NCBI RefSeq assembly: GCF_001742165.1 | Contig: NZ_CP016444.1 | Span: forward strand, 1,258,976-1,322,975 | Direction: 5' to 3' | DNA from: Burkholderia stabilis | GTDB lineage: Bacteria; Pseudomonadota; Gammaproteobacteria; Burkholderiales; Burkholderiaceae | DNA length: 64,000 nucleotides | Shown: piece after piece, positions 27,951 to 37,716 of the stretch | Layout: every line of letters starts with the position of its first letter | Numbering within the stretch: the stretch's first letter is position 1 | Position numbers and translations under genes: made by a program | Notes under the pieces: generated by a model | Databases searched by the model: none | Told to the model about the DNA's origin: nothing | The model's input: the letters and a program-made list of their open reading frames with translations, nothing else

Positions 27951-27978
27951 GCGGCCGCGTATCGCGACGCGGCGCCGC
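27951..27978. terminator. Bidirectional hairpin filling the gap between convergent genes
   Basis: GCGGC-CGCGT pairs with ACGCG-GC-GCCGC around ATCGCG and occupies the entire 28-bp spacer between lysR and the convergent hydratase gene. Confidence 0.5.
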
Positions 27979-28758
27979 TCAGTCTTTGTCGCGCTGCGCG
28001 AAATCGTGCACGGACGCCACCAGCGTCGGCGATTCGACGCGATAGCGGTACTGCATCCACCGCTCCATCGACAGCCCGTCGTTCAGCGGCATTTCCAGTG
28101 CGCGGCGGGTCATGTACTTCATGGCGGCCAGCGCATCGGCATCGGTTCGCGCGATGTCGCCAGCGAGCTGCATCGTCGCGGCATCGAGCGCATCGCCGCT
28201 CACCGCGAGCGACGCGAGCCCCATCCGCTCCGCGTCGCGGCCGGTCATGCGCCGCCCCGTGACGAGGTAGTACATCGCGCGTGCGAGCCCGATCTTGCGC
28301 GGCAGGCGCTGCGAGCCGCCGCCGCTCGGCAGCAGGTTGCGCTGCAGATGCGCGTCGCCCAGTTCCGCGTTTTCGTCGACGACCACGATGTCGGAGGCCA
28401 GCGCCAGTTCGAACCCGCCCGCCACCGCAAAACCGTTGACCGACGCAATCACGATCTGCCGCGACGCCTCCATCAGCGCGAACGTGTCCTGCATCAGGTC
28501 CTGGTGCCGCATGTGCGCGGCGGGATCGGCGAGCACGCCGCTCGCGAGCCACTTCAGGTCGTTGCCCGCGCAGAATGCGCGGCCGCTGCCGCGAATCACG
28601 ATCACGCGGATATCGCGGGCCGGATCGGCGGCCGTGCGCACCACGTCGTTCAGTGCCGCGAGTGTCGCGCCGTCCAGCGCATTCATCCGCTCGGCACGAT
28701 TCAGCGTAACGACGCGGATGCCGGGCGTCGAGTCGTCTGTCAGCAGCGTATTCGTCAT
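27979..28758 (-). CDS. Enoyl-CoA hydratase/isomerase family protein
   Basis: A 259-residue crotonase. The start MTNTLLTDD at 28758 has an AGGAG ribosome-binding site. Oxyanion segments FCAGNDLKWLAS and VNGFAVAGGFELALASDIVV are clear; the active-site region reads ELGDAHLQRNLLPSGGGSQRLPRKIG, where the first catalytic Glu position is Ala-His, so strict hydratase activity is uncertain. It is a different subgroup from the crotonase at 934-1746. Single-gene unit convergent with lysR. Confidence 0.9.
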   Translation of the reverse strand: MTNTLLTDDSTPGIRVVTLNRAERMNALDGATLAALNDVVRTAADPARDIRVIVIRGSGRAFCAGNDLKWLASGVLADPAAHMRHQDLMQDTFALMEASRQIVIASVNGFAVAGGFELALASDIVVVDENAELGDAHLQRNLLPSGGGSQRLPRKIGLARAMYYLVTGRRMTGRDAERMGLASLAVSGDALDAATMQLAGDIARTDADALAAMKYMTRRALEMPLNDGLSMERWMQYRYRVESPTLVASVHDFAQRDKD

Positions 28759-29034
28759 GTCGTCTCCTGGTCCGGACGAATCGTTCCGGGCCGGCCGGCG
28801 CGTCACCGTTCTTCCGGAACGTGTCGTCGGCCGGAACCGTCGTTCATCCGTCGCACGTTTTCCGTGCCTGCATTAAAAGCCCGTTTCGCTGGAATCCGCC
28901 ATGCGGCGCACGCGTTGTTCCGTTAGCTGGAAACGCGCGCGTTCCGAACGGCATCGCGGCGGCCTGTTCCGACGTCCGTACACGGCCGTCACCCGCGACG
29001 AGGATGCGATGCGATAGCGGTATTGCATCCCGCG
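28759..29034. other. Intergenic region
   Basis: The 276 bp between the hydratase start and the end of the chemoreceptor gene holds no gene. A CCGTACACGG element around 28976 is only loosely related to the cluster motif. Confidence 0.3.
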
Positions 29035-30690
29035 TTACACCGCATACGACTCGCTCGCCGCAACCGGTCTCGACTCGATCGCGGGCGAGCCATACCGCCG
29101 CACATCGGGTGCCTCCTGCATCGGCAGCGCATCGTCTTCGCGAACGATGAAACTCGAAATCATCGTGACGAGCTGCTTGCTCTGATCGTCCAGCGACTGC
29201 GCAGCGGCGGCCACTTCCTCGACATACGCGGCATTGTGCTGCGTTGCCCGGTCCATCTCCGACACGGCCTGATTGACCTGATCGATGCCGTGGCCCTGCT
29301 CGACCGACGCGGCTGCGATTTCCTCCATCAGGTCGGTCACGCGCGCGATCGCCTGCATGATCTCGGCCATCGATGTCCCTGCCGCGTTCACGAGTTCCAC
29401 GCCGCCCCTGACACGCCCGACGGATTCGTGGATCAAGCCCCGTATTTCCTTCGACGCCGACGAAGAACGCTGAGCGAGCGAACGCACCTCCGACGCGACG
29501 ACCGCGAAGCCGCGCCCCTGCTCGCCGGCCCGCGCCGCTTCCACGGCGGCGTTGAGCGCCAGGATGTTGGTCTGGAACGCGATGCCTTCGATGATGCCGA
29601 CGATCTCGGCGATCCGGCCGGAGCTCGCATCGATACTGCCCATCGCATCGACCACCTGCGCGACGACGCCGTTGCAGCGCTCGGCCACCCGCACGGCCTG
29701 CACCGCGACCTGGCTCGCCTGCCGGACGTTGTCGGTGTTCTGGCCGACTCTCGACGAGAGTTCCGCCATGCTCGCCGCGGTCTCCTGCAGCGAAGCGGCC
29801 TGCATCTCCGTACGCCGGGACAGATCCTGATCGCCGGCCGAGATCTGTGCGGCCGCCGATGCGATCGAATGGGCGCTCACCTTGATGCCGTTGATCGCGC
29901 CGGACAGATTCGCCTGCATGCGCTTCATCGAGTAGAGCAGGCTGCCGCGGTCGTTCGGCGCGGTCACGATGGCCGCCGTGAAATCGTTGGCCGCGATTCG
30001 CCCGGCAATCTCGACCGCATAACCCGGCTCCCCGCCCATCGTCCGGGCGATGCCGCGGTTGAGCAGCACGACGATGCTGGTCATCACCAGCGCGATCAGC
30101 GCACACAGGCCGAGACTTTGCAGCAGGCTCGCATGAAATGCCGCATCGATGTCGTCGACGAACAGGCTGGTATTGATGATCCAGTCCCACGGACGATACG
30201 TGTCGATGTACGCGACGCGGGCCGCGTTCGTCGTCACCCCGGATGTTTCCTTCGGATAGTCGAAGCGCTGGAACCCGTTGCCGGTTCGCGCCACCAGATC
30301 GATCTGTTGCTGAACGATCGCAGCGGCCTTCGGGTTCAGTTCGCTCAACGACTTGTTCTGGATCGATGCATCGAACGGGTACATCAACACCACGCCCTTC
30401 GAATTCACGATCGAGAAATAGCCGCTGCCGGCTTCGCCGTAACGCATGCCGCGGATCACATCCTGTGCCTGCTTTTGCGCCTGCTCGACGCTCAGTTCTC
30501 CCGCAGTGGCACGCTTCGCATAGAAATCGACCGTGGCGAGCGCGATCTGAACGGCATGCACGAGATCCGACTTGCGCTCCTCGAGGCGCATCTCGCGACT
30601 GCGGTACGCATCGGTGACGGACAGCAGGACCAGGCAGAGCAAGCTCAGCACCAGCGGCACCCCGAGCTTCTGCTTGAATGACAACTTCAT
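29035..30690 (-). CDS. Methyl-accepting chemotaxis protein with single Cache domain
   Basis: A 551-residue inner-membrane chemoreceptor. A transmembrane helix near residues 10-28 (LGVPLVLSLLCLVLLSVTDA) precedes a periplasmic single-Cache domain (YGEAGSGYFSIVNSKGVVLMYPFDA, DTYRPWDWIINTSLFVDDI). A second membrane helix (LLQSLGLCALIALVMTSIVVLL), a HAMP-like linker and a methyl-accepting signalling domain follow; the hairpin tip reads GIAFQTNILALNAAVEAARAG. No C-terminal NWETF-type CheR tether is visible. It probably senses a small acid or other metabolite of this cluster. Confidence 0.94.
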   Translation of the reverse strand: MKLSFKQKLGVPLVLSLLCLVLLSVTDAYRSREMRLEERKSDLVHAVQIALATVDFYAKRATAGELSVEQAQKQAQDVIRGMRYGEAGSGYFSIVNSKGVVLMYPFDASIQNKSLSELNPKAAAIVQQQIDLVARTGNGFQRFDYPKETSGVTTNAARVAYIDTYRPWDWIINTSLFVDDIDAAFHASLLQSLGLCALIALVMTSIVVLLNRGIARTMGGEPGYAVEIAGRIAANDFTAAIVTAPNDRGSLLYSMKRMQANLSGAINGIKVSAHSIASAAAQISAGDQDLSRRTEMQAASLQETAASMAELSSRVGQNTDNVRQASQVAVQAVRVAERCNGVVAQVVDAMGSIDASSGRIAEIVGIIEGIAFQTNILALNAAVEAARAGEQGRGFAVVASEVRSLAQRSSSASKEIRGLIHESVGRVRGGVELVNAAGTSMAEIMQAIARVTDLMEEIAAASVEQGHGIDQVNQAVSEMDRATQHNAAYVEEVAAAAQSLDDQSKQLVTMISSFIVREDDALPMQEAPDVRRYGSPAIESRPVAASESYAV

Positions 30691-31211
30691 GATCGTGGCA
30701 TCTCCTCGTTGTTATCGATATGTTTTTTGCATCGGGCGTAGACCCATCCGGTCGCCCGCATGGGGTTGCGTTGCCCTCCCCCGACTTTCGTCCGCGCCTG
30801 CCACGCCGGCGCAGCGATGAACGGACGAGCGCAGCCGCCGCGTGAAATCAACCACAAGCAGCGAGACCCATGCTACTTATGGCAATAATCCACCGTCAAT
30901 TTTGCATTACTTAGTGTTCCGTACATTGGTGAACGCGGTGCGCTCTTGTGCGCTGGTGGGAGGACCATCGCCAGCACATGCATTTCGCGCCGATCAGGTC
31001 GCGCTGCACGAATGAAACGCGGATCACGCCCGCATGCTCCGATGTACGGAACAGTGGGCGGCAATCGCGACGGTAACGACGCGCGTCGTGATTGAATCGG
31101 ATATTCACGTACGGACAGTCACAAGACCTTTCTCGAAGGCGGACGTCGGTCGATCTACCGCGGCACCCTTCGGCAAAGCGCTCATCCCAACCCTCTCCAA
31201 GGAAAAACGCC
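30691..31211. promoter_or_regulatory. Divergent promoter region, chemoreceptor / MBL hydrolase
   Basis: A 521-bp divergent gap with GTTCCGTAC at 30916-30924, GTACGGAAC at 31044-31052 and a variant GTACGGACA at 31109-31117. The two exact copies are inverted and 128 bp apart. No gene is visible. Confidence 0.45.
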
Positions 31212-32105
31212 ATGCCGCTGCTGCATACCATTCGTTCCCGGATCGGCCATGCGGAAATCGTGCAGATCGTCGAGATGGACATCAGTGGCATTCTGGGCGT
31301 GCTGTTGCCCGAGGCCACGCCCGACGTGATGAAGTCCATTGCGTGGATGAAACCGCCCTACGTGGATGACGAACACCGCATGCGCGCCGTCAGCCAGTGC
31401 TTCATCGTCACGACCGGCACGCGCGTGCTGGTGGTCGACACCTGTGTCGGCAACGACAAGCAGCTCGCGGGCTTCGACGCGTTCGCCGATCTGCGGCTGG
31501 AATTCCTGGCCACGCTGGAGCAGGCCGGCATCGACCGCCACGCGGTCACCGACGTGCTGTGCACGCACCTGCATTTCGATCACGTCGGCTGGAACACGTA
31601 CAAGCAGGATGGCCGGTGGCTGCCCACCTTTCCCAACGCGACCTACCACTTCGGCAAGACGGAATACGCGTTTGCGCAACAGGGCGACCCGAACGACACG
31701 ATGTACGAGGCGCAGGACATTTCGTTCCATGAGTCCATCAAGCCGGTCGTCGATGCGGGGCTCGCGAACTTCATCGAGCGCGACACCGACCTGGGTGACG
31801 GCATCTCGGTGTTCTCCACGCCCGGGCACTCGATCGGCCACATCGCGATCGAGGTCGACGCGGGCACGGAGAAATTCATCATCGGCGGCGACGCGATGCA
31901 TCATCCGGTGCAGGTCGCCCGGCCGGACATGGCGCTGGTGCTGGACTACGACAACGCGCAATCGGCCGCCACGCGGCACACGCTGCTGTCACGCCTCGAC
32001 GGCAGCGCCACGTTGTTTACCTGCACGCATTTCTGTTCGCCGTCGTTCGGGTTGATCAGCAAGGACCCGGACGGCGACTACGTCTTCACCGGGGTGCCGA
32101 AGTAA
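31212..32105 (+). CDS. MBL-fold metallohydrolase
   Basis: A 297-residue metallo-beta-lactamase-fold hydrolase. The start MPLLHTIRSRIGHAE at 31212 has an AAGGAAA ribosome-binding site. The metal motif is HLHFDHVGWN (H119, H121, D123, H124), with later ligands in TPGHSIGH and GGDAMHHPVQ. The layout resembles lactonases of the quorum-quenching/N-acyl-homoserine type, but a role opening a pathway lactone is equally possible. It begins an operon with an aldehyde dehydrogenase (21 bp) and a GMC oxidoreductase (3 bp). Confidence 0.92.
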   Translation: MPLLHTIRSRIGHAEIVQIVEMDISGILGVLLPEATPDVMKSIAWMKPPYVDDEHRMRAVSQCFIVTTGTRVLVVDTCVGNDKQLAGFDAFADLRLEFLATLEQAGIDRHAVTDVLCTHLHFDHVGWNTYKQDGRWLPTFPNATYHFGKTEYAFAQQGDPNDTMYEAQDISFHESIKPVVDAGLANFIERDTDLGDGISVFSTPGHSIGHIAIEVDAGTEKFIIGGDAMHHPVQVARPDMALVLDYDNAQSAATRHTLLSRLDGSATLFTCTHFCSPSFGLISKDPDGDYVFTGVPK

Positions 32106-32126
32106 ACCCCTTACCTCTCTGAACCC

Positions 32127-33623
32127 ATGCTCAGTCTCGTTTCCCGGCTCGATGCGCTGAATGTCAGCCCGGGCCGCCTTTTCATCGACGGCCAGTGGCT
32201 CGACTGGCCCGATGCGCGTTTCGACCAGATCAACCCCTGCACGAACGAAGTCATGACCAGCTTCGCCGAAGCCGGCACGCGTGGCGTGGCGCTCGCGGTA
32301 GCCGCGGCACGCAAGGCGTTCGACGAAGGCCCGTGGCCGCGCATGCGCGCGCAGGATCGCAAGCGCATGTTGCAGCCGATCGTCGAGCGGCTGTATGCGG
32401 CCGAGGAGGAAATCGCCCGGTTGCAGACCCTCGACAACGGCGTTCCGTACACGTTCAGCCGCAACTCGCGCGTGTCGGCGAAAGCGGCCGCCGACATCTT
32501 CGACCATTTCCTCGGCTGGATCGACAAGATCAACGGCGACACGCTGCCGATCTTCTCGGGCGCGTCGAACATGCAGTACATGACCTTCCGCGACCCGGTC
32601 GGCGTCGTCGCGGCGATCCTGCCGTACAACGGCCCGGTGATGACGTTCGCGATGAAAGTGGCGCCGGCGCTGGCCTGCGGCTGCACCGTGGTCGTCAAGC
32701 CGTCCGAACTCACCAACCTGGCCGTGAGCCGGCTCGCGCAGATCCTCGCCGACAGCGATTTGCCACCCGGCGTGTTCAACCTCGTGACCGGCGCGACCGA
32801 AACGGGCACGGCGCTCACGTCGCACCCCGGCGTCGACAAGGTGACGTTCACCGGCAGCCCGCTCGTCGGCGAACGCATCACGGTGGCAAGCGCGCCGACC
32901 ATGAAACGCCTGTCGCTGGAGCTGGGCGGCAAGAGCGCGGCGCTGGTCTTTCCCGACACGCGCAGCGTGCCGGCCACCGCGCAGGCGATCATGGGGCTCT
33001 GCTCCACCTTCCTGTCGGGACAGGTCTGCACCACGCCTTCCCGCGCGCTCGTGCACCGTTCGATCATGGACGAGTTCCTGCATCACGCGCAGGAACAGCT
33101 CGCGAAGGTGCGGTTCGGCGATCCGTTCGACGCCGCCACCACGTCCGCGCCGATGATCTCCCGGCGCCACCAGGCGCGCGTGCTCGAATACGTCGAAAGC
33201 GGCCGGCAGCAAGGCGCGACGCTGCTGGCCGGCGGCCGTGCGCCGGACGGCGCATCCGGCAACGGCAACTGGGTCGAGCCGGCGCTGTTCGCGAACGTGC
33301 GCAACGACATGACGATTGCGCAGGAAGAAATCTTCGGCCCCGTGCTGTCGGTGATTCCGTTCGAGACGGAAGAGGAAGCCGTGCGCATCGCCAACGATAG
33401 CGAATACGGCCTCGCCGGCTGCGTGTACACCACGGACGTCAGCCGCGCGTTTCGCGTCGCACGCGCGGTGAAGAGCGGCTCGATCGGCGTCAACGGCTTC
33501 GCCAGCATTCCGAACGCGCCGTTCGGCGGCATCAAGCGCTCGGGCGTGGGACGCGAAGGCGGCTGGTCGACGATCGAGGCGTTTACCGAGTTGAAAACGA
33601 TCAATTTCAATCTGGATGCCTGA
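32127..33623 (+). CDS. Aldehyde dehydrogenase family protein
   Basis: A 498-residue aldehyde dehydrogenase. Motifs: PYNGPVMTFAMKVAPAL (Asn), KPSELTNLAVSRLAQI, FTGSPLVGERI, LELGGKSAALVF (general-base Glu), SGQVCTTPSRAL (nucleophile Cys), and EEIFGPVLSVIPF. It is related to, but clearly distinct from, the enzyme at 3540-5012. It sits between the MBL hydrolase and GMC oxidoreductase genes, so alcohol-to-aldehyde-to-acid oxidation by the last two proteins is a sensible reading. Confidence 0.94.
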   Translation: MLSLVSRLDALNVSPGRLFIDGQWLDWPDARFDQINPCTNEVMTSFAEAGTRGVALAVAAARKAFDEGPWPRMRAQDRKRMLQPIVERLYAAEEEIARLQTLDNGVPYTFSRNSRVSAKAAADIFDHFLGWIDKINGDTLPIFSGASNMQYMTFRDPVGVVAAILPYNGPVMTFAMKVAPALACGCTVVVKPSELTNLAVSRLAQILADSDLPPGVFNLVTGATETGTALTSHPGVDKVTFTGSPLVGERITVASAPTMKRLSLELGGKSAALVFPDTRSVPATAQAIMGLCSTFLSGQVCTTPSRALVHRSIMDEFLHHAQEQLAKVRFGDPFDAATTSAPMISRRHQARVLEYVESGRQQGATLLAGGRAPDGASGNGNWVEPALFANVRNDMTIAQEEIFGPVLSVIPFETEEEAVRIANDSEYGLAGCVYTTDVSRAFRVARAVKSGSIGVNGFASIPNAPFGGIKRSGVGREGGWSTIEAFTELKTINFNLDA

Positions 33624-33626
33624 GCA

Positions 33627-35260
33627 ATGAGTGAAACCTTCGACTATGTGGTGGTCGGCGCGGGCAGCGGCGGCAGCGTCGTGGCCGCGCGGCTGGCCGA
33701 GGCCGGCCATACCGTGTGCGTGCTGGAAGCCGGCCCGCCCGACACCAACCCGTTCATCCACATTCCGGCGGGTTACATCAAGAACCTGTTCAACGACCGG
33801 CTGGTGTGGCGCTTTCGCAGCGGGCCGATCGCCGGCACCGACGGGCGCACCATCGAGCTGACGCAAGGCAAGGTGGTGGGCGGCTCCGGTTCGATCAACG
33901 GGATGGTCTACAACCGCGGGCAGCATGCCGATTTCGACGGCTGGGCCGCGCTCGGCAATGCGGGCTGGGGCTACGACGACGTGCTGCCGTTCTTCAAGAA
34001 GGCCGAGACGCGCATCGGGCCCGGCGACGATCGCTACCGCGGCCGCAACGGCCCGCTGATCGTGACCGACCCGGTCATGCCGGCGCCGCTGTGCGACCTG
34101 TTCGTCAAGGCCGTCGAAAGCCTCGGTTATCCGTATGTGGCCGATTCGAATGCCGAAGCGCAGGACGGCGTCGGCCCGTGGCACTTCATGATCGACACGC
34201 GCGGCCGCACGCCGCGGCGCAGAAGCGCCGCGAGGGCGACCTGCATCCGGCGATCAAGAAGGGCCGCGTGGCGCTGCGCACCGACAGCCCCGCGACGCGC
34301 GTGCTGCTGGAAGGCGGCCGTGCGGTGGGCGTGCGGTACCGGTCCGGCGGCATCGGCGCGCCCGAGCGCGAGGTGCGCGCCAACCGCGAGGTCATCGTCG
34401 CGGCGGGCGCGCTGAACACGCCGCGCCTGCTGCAGATCTCCGGCATCGGCGACAGCGCGCATCTGCGCGCCATCGGCGTGCAACCACAGGTCGACCTGCC
34501 CGGCGTGGGCGCCAACCTCGTCGATCACTTCAACCTGCGCGTAGCCGTCAAGGTGAAAGACGTCGCCACGATCAACGAACGCGGGCGCGGGCTGCCCCTG
34601 GCGAGGGAGATCGCCCGGTACTTCCTCGGCCGGCCGAGCATCCTGAGCATGGGCCCGGTGCCGATGCGTTTCTTCTTCCGCTCCGAACCGTCGCTGTCGC
34701 GCCCCGACCTGCAGGTGTCGTTTACGCCCGGCAGCTATCAGGAAGGCCTGCCCGGCCTGCTCGATCACTATCCGGGCATGACGCTCGGCGGCCACAAGCA
34801 GCGCCCCGACAGTCGCGGCTGGGTCAGGGCGCGTTCAGCGGATATCGACGAGCTGCCCGAAGTGCAACCCAACTACCTGACCGACGAATCGGACCAGCGC
34901 GCGATGGTGGCCGTGGTGAAGATGGCGCGAGCCGTGTTGCAGGCCGGGCCGTTCGCGCCGTACTACGTCGACGAGGTGTTCCCCGGCAAGGACGTACGCA
35001 CCGACGACGAGATTCTCGCGTTCGCTCGCCAGCGCGGCGGCACCGTTTATCACCACAACGGCACCGCGCGCATGGGGCCCGACAGCGACCCGATGGCGGT
35101 GGTCGACACGCGGCTGCGCGTGCGTGGCGTGCGGGGCCTGCGTGTGGCCGATGCGTCCGTGATGCCGATGCCGATCTCGGGCGCGACCAACGCCGCCACC
35201 ATCATGATCGGCGAGAAGGCCGCCGACATGCTGATACAGGATGCGAAAGCGACGCACTGA
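33627..35260 (+). pseudogene. GMC (glucose-methanol-choline) oxidoreductase, frameshifted
   Basis: The N-terminal part in one frame has the FAD dinucleotide motif VVGAGSGGSVVAARLAEAG and the GMC signature TQGKVVGGSGSINGMVYNRG. The C-terminal part, in another frame, has GALNTPRLLQISGIGD, YHHNGTARMG (active-site His region) and ISGATNAATIMIGEKAADML. The frame changes within about 34,205-34,235, in a very GC-rich run (CGCACGCCGCGGCGCAG), by a net loss of one base. Repaired, it would be about 544 residues. Either a recent pseudogene or a sequencing error; the operon is otherwise intact. It would oxidise an alcohol using FAD. Confidence 0.8.
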
Positions 35261-35298
35261 GCACGCGTTCGGCCATCGCTTCATTCCGGCCGGCGGCC

Positions 35299-35330
35299 GG
35301 CAGCCCCGGGCAATTGCACGACGGGCTGCC
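35299..35330. terminator. Hairpin after the GMC gene
   Basis: GGCAGCCC (35299-35306) pairs with GGGCTGCC (35323-35330). A second perfect palindrome, GCGGATCGATCGATCCGC, lies at 35348-35365. They fall between the convergent GMC and Rieske genes. Confidence 0.45.
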
Positions 35331-35413
35331 TGCGCGGCGCGGCAACAGCGGATCGATCGATCCGCCGGCGACCGGCGCCGCTGTCCGGCGGCAACCGATC
35401 GCGAATACTCGCG

Positions 35414-36658
35414 CTAGGCGATCGCGTCCCTCACGGTCGATGCCGACGACCACCGGACCACCTGCTCGAGCCCGTGCCGGCACAGAATCTCGCTCTCGTT
35501 GAAATAAACGAACGGCTTCGCGCCCGTCTCCATGCCGGCCTGCATCGACTCGATGTTGCCGAGATCCTCGAGCATCCCGTCGGAGATGTGCGACGTGAAG
35601 TGCTCGAGTTGCAGGCGCTCCCGCACGCTCTTCGGCTTCTTGTTGTAGAAGCGTGCCTCCCAGATCGTCGTGTTCGCCGACGTCGGCCAGAATTCGTGCG
35701 TCCAGAACTGGTTCGCCGAGATCTGCAGGTGCCAGTTCGGGAAGAACCAGTTCACGTCCTGCGACCAGTCCGCATGCCGCTCGGGATTCACGCCGCGGTG
35801 CTCGGTGAGCGGGTTGGCCTGCGCGCCATTGCGCGTGCCGGTCACCGTCTCGCCGGCCGAGAACAGCCAGCGCATCACCTTCGCCTGCTCCGGCACCGGG
35901 ACGCTCTGGTTCAGCCACAGCGAAAACGAACGATGCGCGCCGCGCAGGTTCGCGCCCAGCGGCCGCCCGAACGGATTTTCCTTGCCCGTGTAGATCGGCC
36001 CGAACGTCTTCGGGTGGATCGACGCGATGTGATACACCTCGCTGAAGTTTTCGGCCACCGCCTTCCAGTTCGCCTTGAACTCGCCGCGCAGCACGATCGC
36101 GTTGTCGGCGTTCGGATAATCGATGCCGGACAGCGCGTCGGCCATCGGCCCGAGGAATTCCGCGAGGCCGACCTCCGGCGCGGGCGCCATGTTGATGAAG
36201 ATCCAGCCGTCCCACACGTCGAGCGCGACAGGCGTCAGCCCGCATTTCTTCCGGTCGAGATGGAAGAAGCCGGCCTCGTCGGGCACGTTCGCCAGTTCGC
36301 CCGCGTTGTTGTAACCCCAGCTGTGGTAACGGCAGACGAAACGCTTCGCGTTGCCGCTCGGCCGGTGCTCGACGATATTCGCGCGATGCGCGCAGACGTT
36401 GTGAAACGCGCGGATCTTGCCGTCCTCCGAACGCGCGACGATCACGGACGCCTTCGCGACCGCCAGATCCTTCACGAAGAAATCGCCCGGCTTCGGGATC
36501 CGCTCGACGCGGCCCACCATCAGCCAGGCGCGGCGGAAGATCCGTTCGCGTTCGATTTCGTACTGCTCGGGATCCGTGTACAGCGTGGTCGGCATCGGCT
36601 TCGTCGACAGGCCGACGGATTCGGTCAAGCTCGGTTTGAATTCGCCAGGATGGTTCAT
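35414..36658 (-). CDS. Rieske aromatic-ring-hydroxylating oxygenase, large subunit
   Basis: A 414-residue Rieske non-haem iron oxygenase alpha subunit. Start MNHPGEFKPSL at 36658 with an AGGAG ribosome-binding site. The [2Fe-2S] cluster ligands are C89, H91 (CAHRANIVEH) and C109, H112 (CRYHSWGYNNAG). The catalytic iron site has NWKAVAENFSEVYHIASIH with H210 and H215. It adds oxygen to a ring or demethylates a substrate, needing a reductase not seen here. No canonical small beta subunit is adjacent; a 120-residue protein is encoded just upstream instead. Confidence 0.93.
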   Translation of the reverse strand: MNHPGEFKPSLTESVGLSTKPMPTTLYTDPEQYEIERERIFRRAWLMVGRVERIPKPGDFFVKDLAVAKASVIVARSEDGKIRAFHNVCAHRANIVEHRPSGNAKRFVCRYHSWGYNNAGELANVPDEAGFFHLDRKKCGLTPVALDVWDGWIFINMAPAPEVGLAEFLGPMADALSGIDYPNADNAIVLRGEFKANWKAVAENFSEVYHIASIHPKTFGPIYTGKENPFGRPLGANLRGAHRSFSLWLNQSVPVPEQAKVMRWLFSAGETVTGTRNGAQANPLTEHRGVNPERHADWSQDVNWFFPNWHLQISANQFWTHEFWPTSANTTIWEARFYNKKPKSVRERLQLEHFTSHISDGMLEDLGNIESMQAGMETGAKPFVYFNESEILCRHGLEQVVRWSSASTVRDAIA

Positions 36659-36714
36659 GCCAGCTCCTGAAAGGGATGGGGGGACGGGGTCTGAATCGAA
36701 TCGACGCGGCGCGC

Positions 36715-37077
36715 TCAGCCGTGCGGCTGAAAGCCGGTCGTGATCGTCAATGCGTGAACCGGCGGCGCGTGGCGAATGCCCGGCGCCTCGTGCATCTCGA
36801 CGGCGATCGCGGCGTGGCACATCGCGAGCAGCAGGCGAAACAGGTTCTGCTCGGGCACCGGCATGTCGTCGAGCGGAAACTGCTCGAGATGGACGGTCGC
36901 CTCCTCCGCCCGCGCGGACATCGCTTCGTAAAACGTCACGATCTCCGCGTACGGCGTGGCCGCGCGATGGATCCAGCGCGTGTGCGACGTCGGCGCATTC
37001 CAGCGGTCGAGAAACGGTTCGAGCGCCTCGAAGCCTTTCGGCAAGCGCTGCGAATCGCGTGATACATCGTCAGTCAT
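36715..37077 (-). CDS. Small protein encoded before the Rieske oxygenase
   Basis: A 120-residue protein (start MTDDVSRDSQRLPKG at 37077, GGAGG ribosome-binding site) whose gene precedes the Rieske gene by 56 bp on the same strand. It is largely helical by residue pattern and includes LLLAMCHAAIAVEMHEAPGI. It has no family I recognise. Length and place suggest an accessory subunit or stability factor of the oxygenase rather than a SnoaL-like beta subunit. Confidence 0.7.
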   Translation of the reverse strand: MTDDVSRDSQRLPKGFEALEPFLDRWNAPTSHTRWIHRAATPYAEIVTFYEAMSARAEEATVHLEQFPLDDMPVPEQNLFRLLLAMCHAAIAVEMHEAPGIRHAPPVHALTITTGFQPHG

Positions 37078-37318
37078 CGTGCTCCTCCAGTTCCGGAACG
37101 CAACGCCTGAGCCCGGGACGGGCCGCAGCGCATTGCGCCGTGTCACAGCGTGATACGTGACCTCGTGGCATCGGCATCGGGCCGCTCGTGCTGCCTCTTT
37201 TCCGGTGTCGATCGGGCGTGCTGCCGAATGTGCGTTCCACCGACGGATTCCGCATTCCGTGCTTCGAAATACGGAGCCGGTCGATAGCGGATGCGCCAGC
37301 TTCGGCGTCGCCTCATTT

Positions 37319-37336
37319 ATCTAACGAACGATAGAT
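37319..37336. promoter_or_regulatory. Operator-like site E
   Basis: ATCTAACGAACGATAGAT is nearly identical to site C at 6443-6460, 31 kb away, and has the same dyad symmetry. It lies about 240 bp before the small protein/Rieske operon. Confidence 0.5.
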
Positions 37337-37548
37337 TGATTCGATGCGAACGATCGCTCCATCCGGTCAAACCCGGACGCAAATGGCTATTTCGGCAGGA
37401 CCGGGGCGCGCTTGCGCATCGGCATCGTGTGCGCCGGACGCTGTGGGCGCCACGTCGTGGCGCGCGGCGCGGAAGCCGCGTGGCGGTTTACCGCTCGCGG
37501 CAGCCATGCTTAATGGATAACACTCATGGCACATCGCTTTGCGCGACG

Positions 37549-37572
37549 CCAAACTACCTAACGATAGTTTGG
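37549..37572. promoter_or_regulatory. Operator-like site F
   Basis: CCAAACTA and TAGTTTGG are a perfect 8-bp inverted repeat around CCTAACGA. It overlaps the core of the cluster dyad and lies about 145 bp before the MFS transporter start. Confidence 0.45.
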
Positions 37573-37716
37573 TAATCGAATACGTGCCGGCGAAATCGCC
37601 GATGCGCCGAACGACGACCCAGGCTGCCGGATGCGACTGACCGGCCTGACGCGCAAGCGACATGCCGTCTCGACATCACCCCTTCACATGAATCAAACGA
37701 TCGCATCGGAGACAAG

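Larger units (their letters stand above)
37078..37716. other. Divergent region between Rieske operon and MFS gene
   Basis: A 639-bp gap. It contains two operator-like dyads: site E, ATCTAACGAACGATAGAT (37319-37336), and site F (37549-37572). No coding sequence is convincing. Confidence 0.5.
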
